This document shows, one piece after another, positions 9,940-19,201 of a stretch of DNA of 59,920 bases. The DNA comes from Halobacillus karajensis (GTDB lineage Bacteria; Bacillota; Bacilli; Bacillales; Halobacillaceae). The translations under genes were made by a program, and so were the position numbers. Position 1 is the stretch's first letter. Each line of letters starts with the position of its first letter. The notes under the pieces were generated by a model. The model was not told the DNA's origin. It made no database searches and saw only the letters and a list, made by a program, of their open reading frames with translations. The stretch lies in the NCBI RefSeq assembly GCF_900108515.1, contig NZ_FNWW01000013.1, positions 1-59,920 on the forward strand, in the 5' to 3' direction.

Positions 9940-11130
9940 ATGAAAAAATACACAGCCATTATACTTGCGGCAGGTCAGGGGAAACGGATGCTTGCCGGTC
10001 GTAATAAACAGTTTTTGATGATTGAAGATCAACCATTAGTCCGTCATACCTTATCTGTTTTTGATCAGGATGAATGGTGTGAAGAACTGATTCTTGTTAT
10101 TAATGAGCGGGAGCGGTCTCAGATGGAAGAACTGCTGAAAGCGTATCCGGTCACGAAACAAGTGAAGTTTGTTGATGGGGGAGCCGAACGGCAGGATAGC
10201 GTTTTCGCAGGACTATCAGCTGTAGAAAATAAGGAGATTCCCGTGTTTATTCATGATGGGGCACGCCCTTTTATATCGAAAGAACTTCTGCATGAGTTGT
10301 CTGTGACAACCTATGAGAAAGAATCGGCTTTACTTGCCGTTCCTGTAACGGATACAGTCAAACAGAAGGTTGGCAGTCGTCTAGATACACTGGATAGGAG
10401 TACATTGTGGGCAGCTCAAACCCCTCAATCCTTCTCTTATGATTTAATCTATGAAGCGCATGAATCCGCAAGAAAATGCGGATACTACGGCACAGATGAT
10501 GCTTCCCTTGTCGAGCGTCTGGATAAGGAAGTTGCCATCGTTAAGGGGAGCTATGACAATATCAAACTGACGACGCCAGAAGACTTACATAAAGCCAAAT
10601 CATATATAAGCAATCGAAGAGAAGGAAAGGTGGAGGATGGACCTATGTTTCGTGTCGGTCAGGGGTTTGATGTTCATCAGTTGACGGAAGGACGTCCATG
10701 TATAATCGGAGGGATTGAAATCCCCTATGAAAAAGGACTGCTCGGTCATTCTGATGCCGATGTATTACTCCATACTATTGCCGATGCTTGTCTTGGGGCG
10801 ATTGGGGAAGGGGATATCGGCAAACATTTTCCTGATACGGACCCTGCTTTTAAGGATGCAGATTCAGGCAAGCTGCTTCAGCATGTATGGGACATTGTCA
10901 CAGAGCGTGGCTATGAACTTGGGAATATGGATTGTACGGTAATTGCCCAAGCACCGAAAATGGCCCCTTACATCGAGCAAATCCGTAACCATATTGCATC
11001 CCTCTTGAAAGTGGAGCCTGGACAAATCAACATAAAAGCAACAACAACAGAAAAGCTTGGATTTACAGGTCGAAAAGAAGGTATCGCTGCCCAAGCGGTT
11101 GTCCTATTGCAAAATAATCAGCATTCCTGA
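9940..11130 (+). CDS. ispDF: IspDF, fused MEP-pathway cytidylyltransferase and cyclodiphosphate synthase
   Basis: One uninterrupted 396-residue frame holding two isoprenoid enzymes. Residues 1-230 are IspD (glycine-rich AAGQGKRM near 10, DGARPF), which makes CDP-methylerythritol. Residues 236-396 are IspF ([20 protein letters not shown] with metal ligands, [15 protein letters not shown]), which makes the cyclic diphosphate. In B. subtilis these are two adjacent genes. ATG 9940 gives the normal IspD start; earlier in-frame ATGs (9901, 9907, 9931) lack a good ribosome site. A strong GGTGGAGG site lies before the IspF methionine at 10645, so separate IspF may also be made. Confidence 0.9.
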   Translation: MKKYTAIILAAGQGKRMLAGRNKQFLMIEDQPLVRHTLSVFDQDEWCEELILVINERERSQMEELLKAYPVTKQVKFVDGGAERQDSVFAGLSAVENKEIPVFIHDGARPFISKELLHELSVTTYEKESALLAVPVTDTVKQKVGSRLDTLDRSTLWAAQTPQSFSYDLIYEAHESARKCGYYGTDDASLVERLDKEVAIVKGSYDNIKLTTPEDLHKAKSYISNRREGKVEDGPMFRVGQGFDVHQLTEGRPCIIGGIEIPYEKGLLGHSDADVLLHTIADACLGAIGEGDIGKHFPDTDPAFKDADSGKLLQHVWDIVTERGYELGNMDCTVIAQAPKMAPYIEQIRNHIASLLKVEPGQINIKATTTEKLGFTGRKEGIAAQAVVLLQNNQHS

Positions 11131-11187
11131 ACAAAAAATGATAAAATGATTCAAGGATAAAGACCGGAATAGGAAAGGAGAACAAAT

Positions 11188-12657
11188 ATGTCTAACGAAG
11201 TACGGGTGCGTTATGCACCGAGTCCAACAGGTCACCTCCATATTGGTAATGCGAGGACAGCCCTGTTTAATTACCTTTATGCGAGAAACGCAGGTGGAAA
11301 AGTAGTCATTCGGATAGAGGATACTGATGAGAAGCGGAATGTAGAAGGTGGGGAACAAAGCCAGCTCAACTATTTAAAGTGGTTGGGAATTGACTGGGAC
11401 GAGAGTCCGGAAAAAGGCGGCGAATACGGACCTTACCGACAAATGGAGCGCCTGGATATTTACAAAAAGTATGTAGATGATTTATTAGAGCGTGGACTTG
11501 CCTATAAGTGCTACATGACTGCAGAAGAATTGGAAGCAGAGCGTGAAGCACAGATGGCTCGAGGAGAAGCGCCCAAGTATTCTGGAGCCCACCGCGATCT
11601 GACAGATGAACAAATCGCTGAATTTGAAGCGGAAGGCCGCCAGCCAAGTATCCGTATCCGAGTACCTGAAAACCATACGTATACCTTCAACGATATTGTC
11701 CGTGGGGATATCACATTTGAATCTAGTGATTTTGGCGACTGGGTCATTGTTAAACAAAACGGGACGCCGACCTACAATTTTGCCGTTGCGGTTGATGACT
11801 ATATGATGAAGATCACTCACGTCCTCCGTGGAGAAGAGCATATTTCCAATACGCCGAAGCAAATGATGGTGTATGAAGCGTTTGGGTGGGAACCCCCTAA
11901 ATTTGGTCACATGACGTTGATTCTAAATGAAGAACGCAAGAAGTTGAGTAAGCGTGATGAACATATCCTGCAGTTTATCGAGCAGTACAAAAACCTTGGT
12001 TACTTGCCGGAAGCATTGTTTAACTTTATTACCCTTCTTGGCTGGTCCCCAGTGGGAGAAGAAGAGATTTTCACACAAGAAAAACTTGTTGAAATCTTTG
12101 ATGCTGATCGATTATCTACTTCCCCGGCTGTGTTTGACCCGGCTAAGTTAAAGTGGATGAACAACCAGTACATTAAAGCATCAGACTTGGATACTGTTGT
12201 TGATCTTGCACTCCCTCATCTTATCGAAGCGGGACGTTTCTCAGAAGAGATGAATGAGGAGGAGCGCCAAGGAGCCCGTGAGCTTATTAGCCTCTACCAG
12301 GAACAGTTGAGCTACGGAGCAGAAATCGTTGAACTGACAGAGTTATTCTTTAAGCAGGAAATTCAATATGATGATGCTGCCATGGAGGTTCTTGAAGGGG
12401 AGCAAGTGCCTGAGGTTCTAGAAACGTTCAAGAAAAATCTCCAGGATCTTAATGAGTTCACACCTGAGAATATTAAGAAGCAGATTAAGGCGGTCCAAAA
12501 AGAAACCGGTCATAAAGGGAAGAAGTTATTCATGCCAGTACGTGTAGCAACGACTGGTCAAACACACGGTCCTGAACTTCCGAATGCGATTCATCTACTA
12601 GGAGTTGAGACTGTCGTGGTACGTTTGGAAGATGTATTGAGAAAATTGCAAGCCTAA
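11188..12657 (+). CDS. gltX: Glutamyl-tRNA synthetase
   Basis: 489-residue class I aminoacyl-tRNA synthetase. The ATP-binding HIGN motif occurs in [14 protein letters not shown] at residues 9-22 and the KMSKS-type loop as KKLSKRDEH near residue 250. The C-terminal half is the helical anticodon-binding domain. In Bacillus-type bacteria this enzyme charges both tRNA-Glu and tRNA-Gln, the latter then being amidated. ATG 11188 follows AGGAAAGGAGA. It lies between ispDF and the T-box-controlled cysE operon. Confidence 0.97.
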   Translation: MSNEVRVRYAPSPTGHLHIGNARTALFNYLYARNAGGKVVIRIEDTDEKRNVEGGEQSQLNYLKWLGIDWDESPEKGGEYGPYRQMERLDIYKKYVDDLLERGLAYKCYMTAEELEAEREAQMARGEAPKYSGAHRDLTDEQIAEFEAEGRQPSIRIRVPENHTYTFNDIVRGDITFESSDFGDWVIVKQNGTPTYNFAVAVDDYMMKITHVLRGEEHISNTPKQMMVYEAFGWEPPKFGHMTLILNEERKKLSKRDEHILQFIEQYKNLGYLPEALFNFITLLGWSPVGEEEIFTQEKLVEIFDADRLSTSPAVFDPAKLKWMNNQYIKASDLDTVVDLALPHLIEAGRFSEEMNEEERQGARELISLYQEQLSYGAEIVELTELFFKQEIQYDDAAMEVLEGEQVPEVLETFKKNLQDLNEFTPENIKKQIKAVQKETGHKGKKLFMPVRVATTGQTHGPELPNAIHLLGVETVVVRLEDVLRKLQA

Positions 12658-12661
12658 TCCG

Positions 12662-12690
12662 TTCACATGTGGAAGATAATATCATATAGT
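12662..12690 (+). promoter_or_regulatory. Sigma-A promoter of the cysE operon
   Basis: TTCACA (12662-12667), 17-bp spacer, TATAGT (12685-12690), placing the start near 12697, just upstream of the T-box leader. Confidence 0.6.
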
Positions 12691-12696
12691 AGAGAT

Positions 12697-12950
12697 ACCT
12701 ATACGAAACGTTGATGAGGAGAAGTAAAAGGCCCCTTTCTTCTACAGAGAGAATCACCTTGGCTGGGAGTGATTCGAAGAGAAACCTTTGAAATGCACCT
12801 CGGAGTCTTTGGCTGAATGGAGTATGCTGAAGCGGGTACCTTCCGTTATCGAGGATGAAGCGGGGAGAGGATTAGTCTTTCCCAAACAGAGTGGAACCAC
12901 GTTCGACGCGTCTCTGTGCCAAAGGGCACAAAGGCGCGTTTTTTTGTTTT
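12697..12950 (+). promoter_or_regulatory. T-box leader, cysteine-specific, with terminator
   Basis: tRNA-sensing riboswitch before cysE. The T-box sequence AGAGTGGAACCACG is at 12888-12901; its TGGA would pair with a tRNA ending in UCCA, and discriminator U73 is the one of tRNA-Cys. A candidate specifier codon TGC (Cys) is at 12794-12796 in the Stem I region. The intrinsic terminator is ACGCG...TGTGCC / GGGCACA...GCGCGT (12906-12939) with a T run. Uncharged tRNA-Cys should favour antitermination and raise cysE-cysS expression. An open frame through this leader is not coding. Confidence 0.9.
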
Positions 12951-12988
12951 TGGGGAGCTTCTGTTTCAGTACAAGGAGGGGAGCAAGT

Positions 12989-13651
12989 ATGGGGTTGTTT
13001 AAAATGTTTAAAGAAGATGTTGATGTGGTGTTTGATCAAGATCCTGCGGCTCGTTCTTATATTGAAGTGATTCTGACGTATTCAGGGTTGCATGCGATAT
13101 GGGCACACAGGGTGGCCCATGCTTGTCACAAACGGAAGTTTTTCTTCCTGGCTCGACTCATTTCTCAATGGAGCCGTTTCTTGACTGGTATCGAAATCCA
13201 CCCTGGTGCAAAAATAGGGCGACGTTTTTTCATCGACCATGGCATGGGAGTCGTTATTGGTGAAACCTGTGAAATTGGAGACAATGTCACTATATTTCAA
13301 GGAGTAACACTTGGTGGAACAGGGAAGGAAAAAGGGAAAAGGCACCCCACTTTACTTGATAATTCATTAGTGGCTACAGGGGCCAAAGTGCTTGGCTCGA
13401 TTACAATTGGGGAAAACTCTAAAGTAGGAGCAGGTTCAGTCGTCCTTCATGATGTACCAAACAATTCGACTGTAGTCGGAATCCCGGGTCATGTCGTTAT
13501 ACAGGATGGCAAGAAGGTGCAGAAGAAGAATTTGGATCACCACAAACTTCCCGACCCTGTTTATGACCGTTTGAACGATATGGAAAAGGAGATTGAGGAC
13601 CTGCGTAAGCAGCTGATTGACGCAAAAGGAGTGAAACAACATGGCAATTAA
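12989..13651 (+). CDS. cysE: Serine O-acetyltransferase
   Basis: 220 residues. Acetylates L-serine with acetyl-CoA, the first step of cysteine synthesis. A helical N-terminal part (1-65) is followed by left-handed beta-helix hexapeptide repeats ([20 protein letters not shown] and onward, residues 68-170), with the catalytic His in IDHGMG, and a C-terminal charged helix. ATG 12989 follows AAGGAGGGGAG; the frame extends upstream only through the T-box leader. It overlaps cysS by 11 bases, so acetylserine supply and tRNA-Cys charging are regulated together. Confidence 0.95.
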   Translation: MGLFKMFKEDVDVVFDQDPAARSYIEVILTYSGLHAIWAHRVAHACHKRKFFFLARLISQWSRFLTGIEIHPGAKIGRRFFIDHGMGVVIGETCEIGDNVTIFQGVTLGGTGKEKGKRHPTLLDNSLVATGAKVLGSITIGENSKVGAGSVVLHDVPNNSTVVGIPGHVVIQDGKKVQKKNLDHHKLPDPVYDRLNDMEKEIEDLRKQLIDAKGVKQHGN

Positions 13652-15041
13652 AATATACAACACACTGACAAGAAAAAAAGAACCATTTCAGCCGCTGGAA
13701 GAAGGAAAAGTAAAGATGTACGTCTGCGGCCCTACGGTTTATAACTATATTCACATCGGGAATGCACGCCCGGCCATTGTTTTTGATACAGTTCGAAAAT
13801 ATTTCGAATATCGTGGTTATGAAGTCCACTATGTCCTCAATTTCACAGATGTTGATGACAAATTAATTAAAGCTGCCAATGAAATGGGCGAAGACGTACC
13901 GGAGATTGCGAACCGTTTTATTGAGGCTTATAAAGAAGATGTTGGGGCTTTGGGTGTGAAAGAGGCGGTAGACCATCCACGTGTTACGGAGAATATGGGT
14001 GAAATTATTGACTTCATCCAGGGATTGATTGATAAGGGACACGCATATGAAGCGGGAGGAGATGTTTACTTCCGCACGAGATCCTTTAATGAGTATGGGA
14101 AGCTTTCTCATCAATCTATTGATGATTTAAGGTCTGGTGCCCGTATTGAGGTGGGGGATAAGAAAGAGGACCCGCTTGATTTCACGCTTTGGAAGAATGC
14201 TAAAGAAGGTGAAATCACCTGGGATAGCCCTTGGGGGAGAGGCCGTCCTGGCTGGCATATTGAATGCTCGGCCATGGCTAAAAAATACCTCGGGGATACC
14301 ATTGATATACACGCCGGAGGCCAGGACTTAACTTTCCCGCACCATGAAAATGAGATCGCACAGTCAGAAGCACATAATGGGGAATCCTTTGCCCGTTATT
14401 GGATGCATAATGGGTATATTAATATTGACAATGAAAAAATGTCTAAATCCCTCGGGAACTTCATTCTGGCTCATGACCTTGTAAAGAAACATGACCCTCA
14501 AGTCATCCGCTTCTTTATGTTGAGTGTGCAGTACCGCCATCCGATTAATTTCAGTGATGAGTTGCTAAAAGGTGCGAAAAGTAGTTTTGACCGGATAAAG
14601 AATGCGTATGAGAACATACAGCACCGTAAAAAGTCTGCGATAAACCTGCAGGAAGACCAAGGGGAATGGCTGGATAAAGTAGCTGGATTTAAAGAACAAT
14701 TCATTAAGGAAATGGATGATGACTTTAATACTGCCAATGCTATTTCTGTAATATTTGATTTGACGAAGGCGGCCAATCTTTACTTGCAAGAGAACCAAAC
14801 TCACGAAAAAGTGTTAACAGCTTTTGAGGAATTATTTGAAGAGTTGACAGGTGTACTTGGAGTTCAATTGAATGTGCAAGAAGAATTGCTGGATGAAGAA
14901 GTTGATGCGCTGATTGAAGAGCGTAAACAAGCAAGAAAGAACCGCGATTTCGAAAGGGCTGACCAAATCCGTGATGAATTAAAAGAGCGGAACATTATTC
15001 TTGAGGATACGTCTCAAGGGACACGTTGGAAGCGGGGGTAA
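13641..15041 (+). CDS. cysS: Cysteinyl-tRNA synthetase
   Basis: 466-residue class I synthetase. Signature elements: the zinc-site cysteine in VCGPTVYN near residue 28, HIGN (IHIGNARP) next to it, the other zinc ligands in WHIECSAMA and HHENEIAQ, and the KMSKS loop as EKMSKSLGN near residue 266. The C-terminal helical domain reads the anticodon. AAAAGGAGTG upstream of ATG 13641 lies inside the end of cysE. Also linked to protein persulfidation in other organisms; that is not inferable here. Confidence 0.97.
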   Translation: MAIKIYNTLTRKKEPFQPLEEGKVKMYVCGPTVYNYIHIGNARPAIVFDTVRKYFEYRGYEVHYVLNFTDVDDKLIKAANEMGEDVPEIANRFIEAYKEDVGALGVKEAVDHPRVTENMGEIIDFIQGLIDKGHAYEAGGDVYFRTRSFNEYGKLSHQSIDDLRSGARIEVGDKKEDPLDFTLWKNAKEGEITWDSPWGRGRPGWHIECSAMAKKYLGDTIDIHAGGQDLTFPHHENEIAQSEAHNGESFARYWMHNGYINIDNEKMSKSLGNFILAHDLVKKHDPQVIRFFMLSVQYRHPINFSDELLKGAKSSFDRIKNAYENIQHRKKSAINLQEDQGEWLDKVAGFKEQFIKEMDDDFNTANAISVIFDLTKAANLYLQENQTHEKVLTAFEELFEELTGVLGVQLNVQEELLDEEVDALIEERKQARKNRDFERADQIRDELKERNIILEDTSQGTRWKRG

Positions 15042-15045
15042 CAGC

Positions 15046-15453
15046 ATGACAATGGCAAATGCCAAACAAATGAAAAGTCTGGCCCTCGCTTATATGGGGG
15101 ATTCTGTTTACGAACTATATGTCAGGCATCATCTGCTTGAAAAAGGGGATATCCTCCCTCAGCATCTTCACCAGAAGGCAATTCAATTTGTATCCGCCGT
15201 CTCCCAGGCAGGGGTTGTAAAGGTGTGGCAGGAGGAAGAAATATTGACAGAGGAAGAAGAAGGCGTTTTAAGGAGAGGGCGAAATGCTAAATCTGGCTCT
15301 GTCCCTAAAAATACAAACGTACAAACATACCGTTATTCTACTGCATTTGAAGCGGTGTTGGGTTTCTTGTATTTATCAGGACAGAAAGAGCGTCTGGATA
15401 CATTAATCAATCATGCAATTAAAACAGTGGAAGAAAGGAGTGATGAAAGATGA
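15046..15453 (+). CDS. mrnC: Mini-ribonuclease III
   Basis: 135-residue RNase III catalytic domain without a double-stranded-RNA-binding domain. The signature [19 protein letters not shown] (residues 12-30) carries the catalytic Asp, and the second acidic cluster lies in [10 protein letters not shown]. Family function: trimming of 23S rRNA precursor ends, assisted by ribosomal protein L3. ATG 15046 is 4 bases after the cysS stop, with GCGGGGG as a modest ribosome site; the upstream in-frame region overlaps cysS. Its TGA overlaps the rlmB ATG. Confidence 0.93.
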   Translation: MTMANAKQMKSLALAYMGDSVYELYVRHHLLEKGDILPQHLHQKAIQFVSAVSQAGVVKVWQEEEILTEEEEGVLRRGRNAKSGSVPKNTNVQTYRYSTAFEAVLGFLYLSGQKERLDTLINHAIKTVEERSDER

Positions 15454-16193
15454 AGGGAGAATGGATTATTGGTAAAAATCCCGTACAGGAAGCCATTCGG
15501 TCCGGTCGTTCGATAAATAAAGTAATGGTATCAGACCAACTTCAACACCAAGCTTATAAAAAGCTTGAGCAGTTAGCCAAAGAGCAAGGATTACTCGTAC
15601 AAAAAGTACCGAAAAAGAAAATAGATCAGCTGGTTGATGGCAATCACCAAGGTGTCGTAGCCTCTGTGGCTGCGTACGAATACAGTGACATTGAGGATTT
15701 GTTTGCAAAAGCGGAAGAGAAAGGTGAGGCCCCTTTTTTCATCATTTGTGATGAAATTGAAGACCCCCATAACCTGGGTTCGATTTTAAGGACGGCGGAT
15801 GCAGCAGGGGCCCATGGGGTTATCATACCAAAGAGGCGCTCGGTTGCTTTGACGGCTACCGTAGCCAAAACGTCTACTGGTGCTATCGAATATATTCCGG
15901 TGGCGCGTGTCACCAACCTTGCTCGAACGATTGATGAACTGAAAGGAAGGTTTGTCTGGGTAGTAGGTACAGATGCTGAAGGGACAGAGGATTACCGCCA
16001 GCTGGACGGAAAGATGCCGATTGCCCTGGTAATCGGCAGTGAAGGACGAGGCATGAGCCGTCTGACAAAGGAAAAATGCGATTGGACGGTCAGTCTGCCT
16101 ATGGCAGGTAAAGTGACTTCTTTGAATGCTTCCGTAGCAGCTTCTTTATTAATGTACGAAGTCTTCAGGAAACGCCATCCGCTAGGGGATTAA
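15450..16193 (+). CDS. rlmB: 23S rRNA 2'-O-methyltransferase, RlmB/TrmH family
   Basis: 247 residues. An N-terminal substrate-binding domain (1-75) precedes the SpoU trefoil-knot methyltransferase fold. Motif 1 is [20 protein letters not shown] (about 105-124), motif 2 [12 protein letters not shown], and motif 3 [19 protein letters not shown]. In the family it methylates G2251 of 23S rRNA (E. coli numbering) with SAM. Overlaps mrnC by 4 bases (ATGA) and is followed by rae1 after 3 bases. Confidence 0.93.
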   Translation: MKGEWIIGKNPVQEAIRSGRSINKVMVSDQLQHQAYKKLEQLAKEQGLLVQKVPKKKIDQLVDGNHQGVVASVAAYEYSDIEDLFAKAEEKGEAPFFIICDEIEDPHNLGSILRTADAAGAHGVIIPKRRSVALTATVAKTSTGAIEYIPVARVTNLARTIDELKGRFVWVVGTDAEGTEDYRQLDGKMPIALVIGSEGRGMSRLTKEKCDWTVSLPMAGKVTSLNASVAASLLMYEVFRKRHPLGD

Positions 16194-16196
16194 AAC

Positions 16197-16706
16197 ATGA
16201 ACGTTTTAATTGTCGATGGCTATAATATGATCGGCGCTTGGCCAGAGTTGAAAAGTTTAAAAGAGAAAGATCTCGGCCAGGCGCGGGATTTACTTATAGA
16301 AAAGATGGCCGAGTACCAATCGTATACAGGGGACAGGATTATGATTGTTTTTGACGCCTATCATGTCCGGGGACTGGAAAAGAAACAGAACAATTACAAA
16401 GTCGAAGTCCTATTCACCAAAGAAAACGAAACAGCCGATGAACGTATTGAAAAGCTGGCAGGAGAATTGAATGATGTCCGCACACAAGTCTATGTAGCGA
16501 CATCAGACTATGCAGAACAACGCACTATTTTTGGCCAAGGAGCTTTTCGGAAATCGGCCAGGGAACTATATATTGAAGTGAAAAACATCGAAAATCAAAT
16601 AGAAAAAGACGTAGAAAGTCAGAACCAATATCCATATCAATCTAAAATCCCGATTAACAAAGAGGTAAGGGAGCTGTTTGAAAAATGGCGGCGAGGAGAT
16701 AAATAA
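16197..16706 (+). CDS. rae1: Rae1 (YacP), ribosome-dependent mRNA endonuclease
   Basis: 169-residue NYN/PIN-like domain protein. The N-terminal VDGYNMIGAW carries a conserved acidic residue, and further acidic positions occur in MIVFDAYHVRG and VATSDYAEQ. In B. subtilis Rae1 enters the ribosomal A site and cleaves certain mRNAs during translation. Its position directly after rlmB, with a 3-base gap, matches B. subtilis yacP. Last gene before the sigH promoter; no terminator is evident, so read-through into sigH is possible. Confidence 0.9.
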   Translation: MNVLIVDGYNMIGAWPELKSLKEKDLGQARDLLIEKMAEYQSYTGDRIMIVFDAYHVRGLEKKQNNYKVEVLFTKENETADERIEKLAGELNDVRTQVYVATSDYAEQRTIFGQGAFRKSARELYIEVKNIENQIEKDVESQNQYPYQSKIPINKEVRELFEKWRRGDK

Positions 16707-16719
16707 TTCTGACAACTTG

Positions 16720-16749
16720 TTGACGCTTTTCAGAAATGTACTGTATAAT
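16720..16749 (+). promoter_or_regulatory. Sigma-A promoter of sigH
   Basis: TTGACG (16720-16725), 18-bp spacer, TATAAT (16744-16749), about 40 bases before sigH. AT-rich flanks would suit AbrB binding as in B. subtilis, but no operator can be assigned by eye. Confidence 0.75.
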
Positions 16750-16787
16750 ATTGCTATATTGAGGTAGCACGGTCGGAGGGATCCTGT

Positions 16788-17444
16788 GTGAGCATCTTAC
16801 AAACGGAGAAAAGCACCAATGAGTCGGATCTTAAGAAGTTGGAAGACGAAGAAATAGTTGAACGGATTAATCAAGGACAAGTCCAGGCGCTTGATTACTT
16901 GATCAATAAGTACAAGAATTTTGTTCGCGCGAAAGCTCGGACCTACTTTCTTATTGGCGCAGACCGGGAAGACATCGTCCAAGAAGGGATGATCGGTCTA
17001 TACAAAGCCATCCGCGATTACAGAGAGGGAAAATTGTCGTCCTTCAAGGCCTTTGCAGAATTATGTGTCACCCGTCAAATTATCACCGCGATTAAAACCG
17101 CCACCAGACAGAAACATATCCCATTGAATTCCTACGTATCTTTGGACAAGCCTATCTATGATGAGGAATCAGACCGGACATTGCTCGATGTCATTGCTGG
17201 TTCCAAAGCTATTGATCCGCAAGAGTTAATTGTTAATAAAGAGAAGTTTTCAGACATGGAGGAGAAAATGTCTGAACTGTTAAGTGATTTGGAGAAAAAA
17301 GTGCTGGCCCTCTACTTGGATGGACGTTCCTATCAGGAAATTTCGGTCGAGCTTAGTCGACACGTGAAATCAATTGATAACGCTTTACAACGTGTGAAAA
17401 GGAAGCTCGAAAAGTACCTGGAAATCAGTGAAATCACCCTGTGA
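16788..17444 (+). CDS. sigH: RNA polymerase sigma factor SigH (sigma-30)
   Basis: 218-residue sigma-70-type factor of the transition state and early sporulation. Region 2 is seen in REDIVQEGMIGLYKAIRDYR (core binding and -10 contact, about residues 63-82), and region 4 as a helix-turn-helix in SYQEISVELSRHVKSIDNAL near residues 183-202. GTG 16788 has GGAGG 7-8 bases upstream. It has its own promoter and lies just ahead of the rpmGB promoter, the conserved sigH-rpmG-secE-nusG order. Confidence 0.96.
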   Translation: MSILQTEKSTNESDLKKLEDEEIVERINQGQVQALDYLINKYKNFVRAKARTYFLIGADREDIVQEGMIGLYKAIRDYREGKLSSFKAFAELCVTRQIITAIKTATRQKHIPLNSYVSLDKPIYDEESDRTLLDVIAGSKAIDPQELIVNKEKFSDMEEKMSELLSDLEKKVLALYLDGRSYQEISVELSRHVKSIDNALQRVKRKLEKYLEISEITL

Positions 17445-17452
17445 AAGCTACA

Positions 17453-17481
17453 TTGACAGTGATCGGTAAGAGTGCTACATT
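17453..17481 (+). promoter_or_regulatory. Strong sigma-A promoter before rpmGB
   Basis: Consensus TTGACA (17453-17458), 17 bp, TACATT (17476-17481) with a TGC extended -10. It begins 9 bases after the sigH stop, giving the L33-secE unit separate strong transcription. Confidence 0.8.
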
Positions 17482-17521
17482 TAGTGAGTATGTGTAAACC
17501 TCGAAGATTGAGGTGACGGAA

Positions 17522-17671
17522 ATGAGGAAAAAAGTAATATTAGCCTGTACTGAATGTTTAAGTCGTAATTATAGTTCATATATAAATCGATCCAACCAAT
17601 CCGAACGTCTGGAAGTCCGCAAGTTCTGCAAAAAGTGCGGGACGCATACTTTACATCGCGAGACGAAATAG
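17522..17671 (+). CDS. rpmGB: Ribosomal protein L33, zinc-binding (C+) form
   Basis: 49-residue protein of the 50S subunit, too short for common ORF cut-offs. Cysteines at positions 9, 12, 36 and 39 form the zinc ribbon of the C+ paralogue; zinc-independent paralogues usually lie elsewhere in the genome. ATG 17522 has GAGGTGACGG upstream. It precedes secE as in B. subtilis. Confidence 0.93.
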   Translation: MRKKVILACTECLSRNYSSYINRSNQSERLEVRKFCKKCGTHTLHRETK

Positions 17672-17711
17672 AGAAGGAAGCCAGTTGGCGCAAGTTTGGG
17701 GGTATTACAGC

Positions 17712-17888
17712 ATGTTTAAGTTCTTCAAGAATGTAGCACGAGAGATGAAGAAGGTTAGCTGGCCTAAAGGTCAGGAACTGACACGGTACACAATCACTGT
17801 CCTTTTAACGGTGGCATTCGTAGCTGTATTCTTCGCTATTGTAGATCTTGGGATTTCCCAAGTGCTTGAACTCATTGCTCAAGAATAG
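17712..17888 (+). CDS. secE: SecE, preprotein translocase subunit
   Basis: 58-residue single-span membrane protein that clamps SecY. The amphipathic surface helix FFKNVAREMKKVSWPKG contains the conserved VSWP element, followed by one membrane helix (TVLLTVAFVAVFFAIVDLGI). ATG 17712 after GGGGGT gives the usual family length; an in-frame TTG at 17685 with AAGGAAG is an alternative adding nine residues. A terminator follows at 17926. Confidence 0.93.
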   Translation: MFKFFKNVAREMKKVSWPKGQELTRYTITVLLTVAFVAVFFAIVDLGISQVLELIAQE

Positions 17889-17925
17889 TAGAGTGGATTT
17901 TATGCTATAATAGGAGATAGACTTA

Positions 17926-17950
17926 CAAAAACCCGTTCTGCGGGTTTTTT
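17926..17950 (+). terminator. Terminator between secE and nusG
   Basis: Stem AAAACCCG / CGGGTTTT with a short TTCTG-type loop and a T run. An extended -10 element, TGCTATAAT (17903-17911), sits about 15 bases upstream, so a transcript starting there would meet this hairpin almost at once. No good -35 partner is seen. Confidence 0.8.
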
Positions 17951-17983
17951 CATGTTGGAGTAATATTCATCAACTCTAGTATA

Positions 17984-18011
17984 AGGGAGGGAAGGGCAAG
18001 CACCTTGTCCT
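17984..18011 (+). promoter_or_regulatory. nusG ribosome site with spacer-closing hairpin
   Basis: AGGGAGG (17984-17990) is 27 bases from the nusG ATG, too far for normal initiation. Between them is an 8-bp stem AGGGCAAG (17993-18000) / CTTGTCCT (18004-18011) with a 3-base CAC loop. Folding it out leaves about 8 bases between the Shine-Dalgarno sequence and ATG 18018. Confidence 0.6.
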
Positions 18012-18017
18012 GTGATT

Positions 18018-18554
18018 ATGGAAAAAAGATGGTATGTTGTGCACACCTATTCAGGTTATGAAAACAAAGTGAAGACGAACCTAGAGAAGCGTGTCGAATC
18101 TATGGGAATGGAAGATAAAATCTTCCGTGTCCTTGTCCCTGAGGACGAAGAAGCAGAAATTAAAAATGGCAAGAGAAAAATTGCAAAGAAGAAAGTATTC
18201 CCCGGGTATGTCCTGGCAGAAATGGTCATGACGGACGACTCTTGGTATGTAGTACGGAACACGCCGGGTGTGACTGGTTTTGTAGGATCTACTGGTTCTG
18301 GATCCAAGCCAATTCCTCTCCTGCCTGAAGAAGTAGAAACTGTCCTTAAACGCATGGGCATGAATGAAGAACCAAAAGCAGAGATTGACTTTGAAGTGAA
18401 GGAAAGTGTTAAAGTTACTGATGGACCTTTTGCAAACTTCACAGGGTCGATCGAATATATTGATACGGATAAACAAAAAGTTAAAGTTCATGTGAATATG
18501 TTTGGTCGTGAAACACCGGTGGAGTTGGACTTCACCCAAATCGAAAAATTATAA
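18018..18554 (+). CDS. nusG: NusG, transcription elongation/termination factor
   Basis: 178 residues. The N-terminal NGN domain (RWYVVHTYSGYENKV at the start, FPGYVLAEM, RNTPGVTGFVG) binds RNA polymerase; the C-terminal KOW domain begins near VKVTDGPFANFTGSIE (about residue 128). In Bacillaceae NusG promotes sequence-specific pausing and helps intrinsic termination. ATG 18018 matches the family start MEKxWYVV; the in-frame GTG at 18012 is possible but lies against the leader hairpin. Usual order secE-nusG-rplK. Confidence 0.97.
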   Translation: MEKRWYVVHTYSGYENKVKTNLEKRVESMGMEDKIFRVLVPEDEEAEIKNGKRKIAKKKVFPGYVLAEMVMTDDSWYVVRNTPGVTGFVGSTGSGSKPIPLLPEEVETVLKRMGMNEEPKAEIDFEVKESVKVTDGPFANFTGSIEYIDTDKQKVKVHVNMFGRETPVELDFTQIEKL

Positions 18555-18569
18555 AATTCATCTCTCCCC

Positions 18570-18598
18570 TTGCATATTAGATATAAAGATGCTAGAAT
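18570..18598 (+). promoter_or_regulatory. Sigma-A promoter of rplK-rplA
   Basis: TTGCAT (18570-18575), 17 bp, TAGAAT (18593-18598) with a TGC extended -10. The transcript would begin near 18605 and contain two leader hairpins: ATTGCG/CGCAAT at about 18631-18647 and the L1-like site next to it. Confidence 0.75.
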
Positions 18599-18649
18599 TT
18601 TTATGTTCTATATGCGCCCCAATGAGGGTGATTGCGTAGATCGCAATGA

Positions 18650-18676
18650 GTGGGAGGGGTTGAACCCTATTACCAC
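18650..18676 (+). promoter_or_regulatory. L1-binding-site mimic in the rplK leader
   Basis: GTGG (18650-18653) pairs with CCAC (18673-18676); on the 5' side a GA follows, then an inner GGG/CCC stem (18656-18658 / 18665-18667), with TATTA as the 3' internal loop. This outer-stem, asymmetric-loop, inner-stem layout copies the L1 stalk of 23S rRNA (GTGGGAGG...TACCAC). Known elsewhere: L1 represses its own operon through such sites. Confidence 0.65.
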
Positions 18677-18703
18677 ATCACGGACTTTAAGGAGGTGTGT
18701 CTC

Positions 18704-19129
18704 GTGGCTAAAAAAGTTATTAATGTTGTAAAGCTTCAGATTCCTGCAGGTAAAGCTAACCCAGCGCCACCAGTAGGGCCGGCACTAGGTCAAGCAGGTA
18801 TTAACATCATGGGATTCTGTAAGGAATTTAACGCTCGTACACAGGAACAAGCAGGTACGATCATTCCAGTAGAAATTACGGTTTATGAGGACCGTTCCTT
18901 TACATTCGTTACGAAAACTCCACCAGCTGCTGTTCTTCTTAAGAAAGCGGCGGGAGTTGAATCAGGTTCCGGTGAGCCGAACCGAAACAAAGTAGCTTCT
19001 GTTAAACGCGACCAAGTACGCGAAATCGCAGAAACGAAAATGCCTGATTTGAACGCTGCTGACGTTGAAGCTGCAATGCGTATGGTTGAAGGTACCGCGC
19101 GCAGCATGGGAATCACAATCGAAGATTAA
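18704..19129 (+). CDS. rplK: Ribosomal protein L11
   Basis: 141-residue protein of the GTPase-associated centre. The N-terminal domain has the proline-rich [19 protein letters not shown] helix-loop (residues 14-32), the region tied to thiostrepton and RelA responses; the C-terminal domain that binds 23S helix 43/44 begins near residue 72. GTG 18704 follows AAGGAGGTG. Cotranscribed with rplA and likely subject to L1 feedback through the leader site. Confidence 0.97.
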   Translation: MAKKVINVVKLQIPAGKANPAPPVGPALGQAGINIMGFCKEFNARTQEQAGTIIPVEITVYEDRSFTFVTKTPPAAVLLKKAAGVESGSGEPNRNKVASVKRDQVREIAETKMPDLNAADVEAAMRMVEGTARSMGITIED

Positions 19130-19201
19130 TCCCACAGCGTCACATGGAGATAGGAAAAGGTTGCGGAAATGGAGCTTGTGACTCTTTCGCAACCTTTATT
19201 C

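Noticed and set aside
12788-12988. N-terminal extension of cysE by 67 codons
   Set aside because: This is the T-box leader and its terminator, not coding sequence.
17901-17950. Promoter with immediate attenuator between secE and nusG
   Set aside because: The extended -10 has no -35 partner and the hairpin is explained as the secE terminator.
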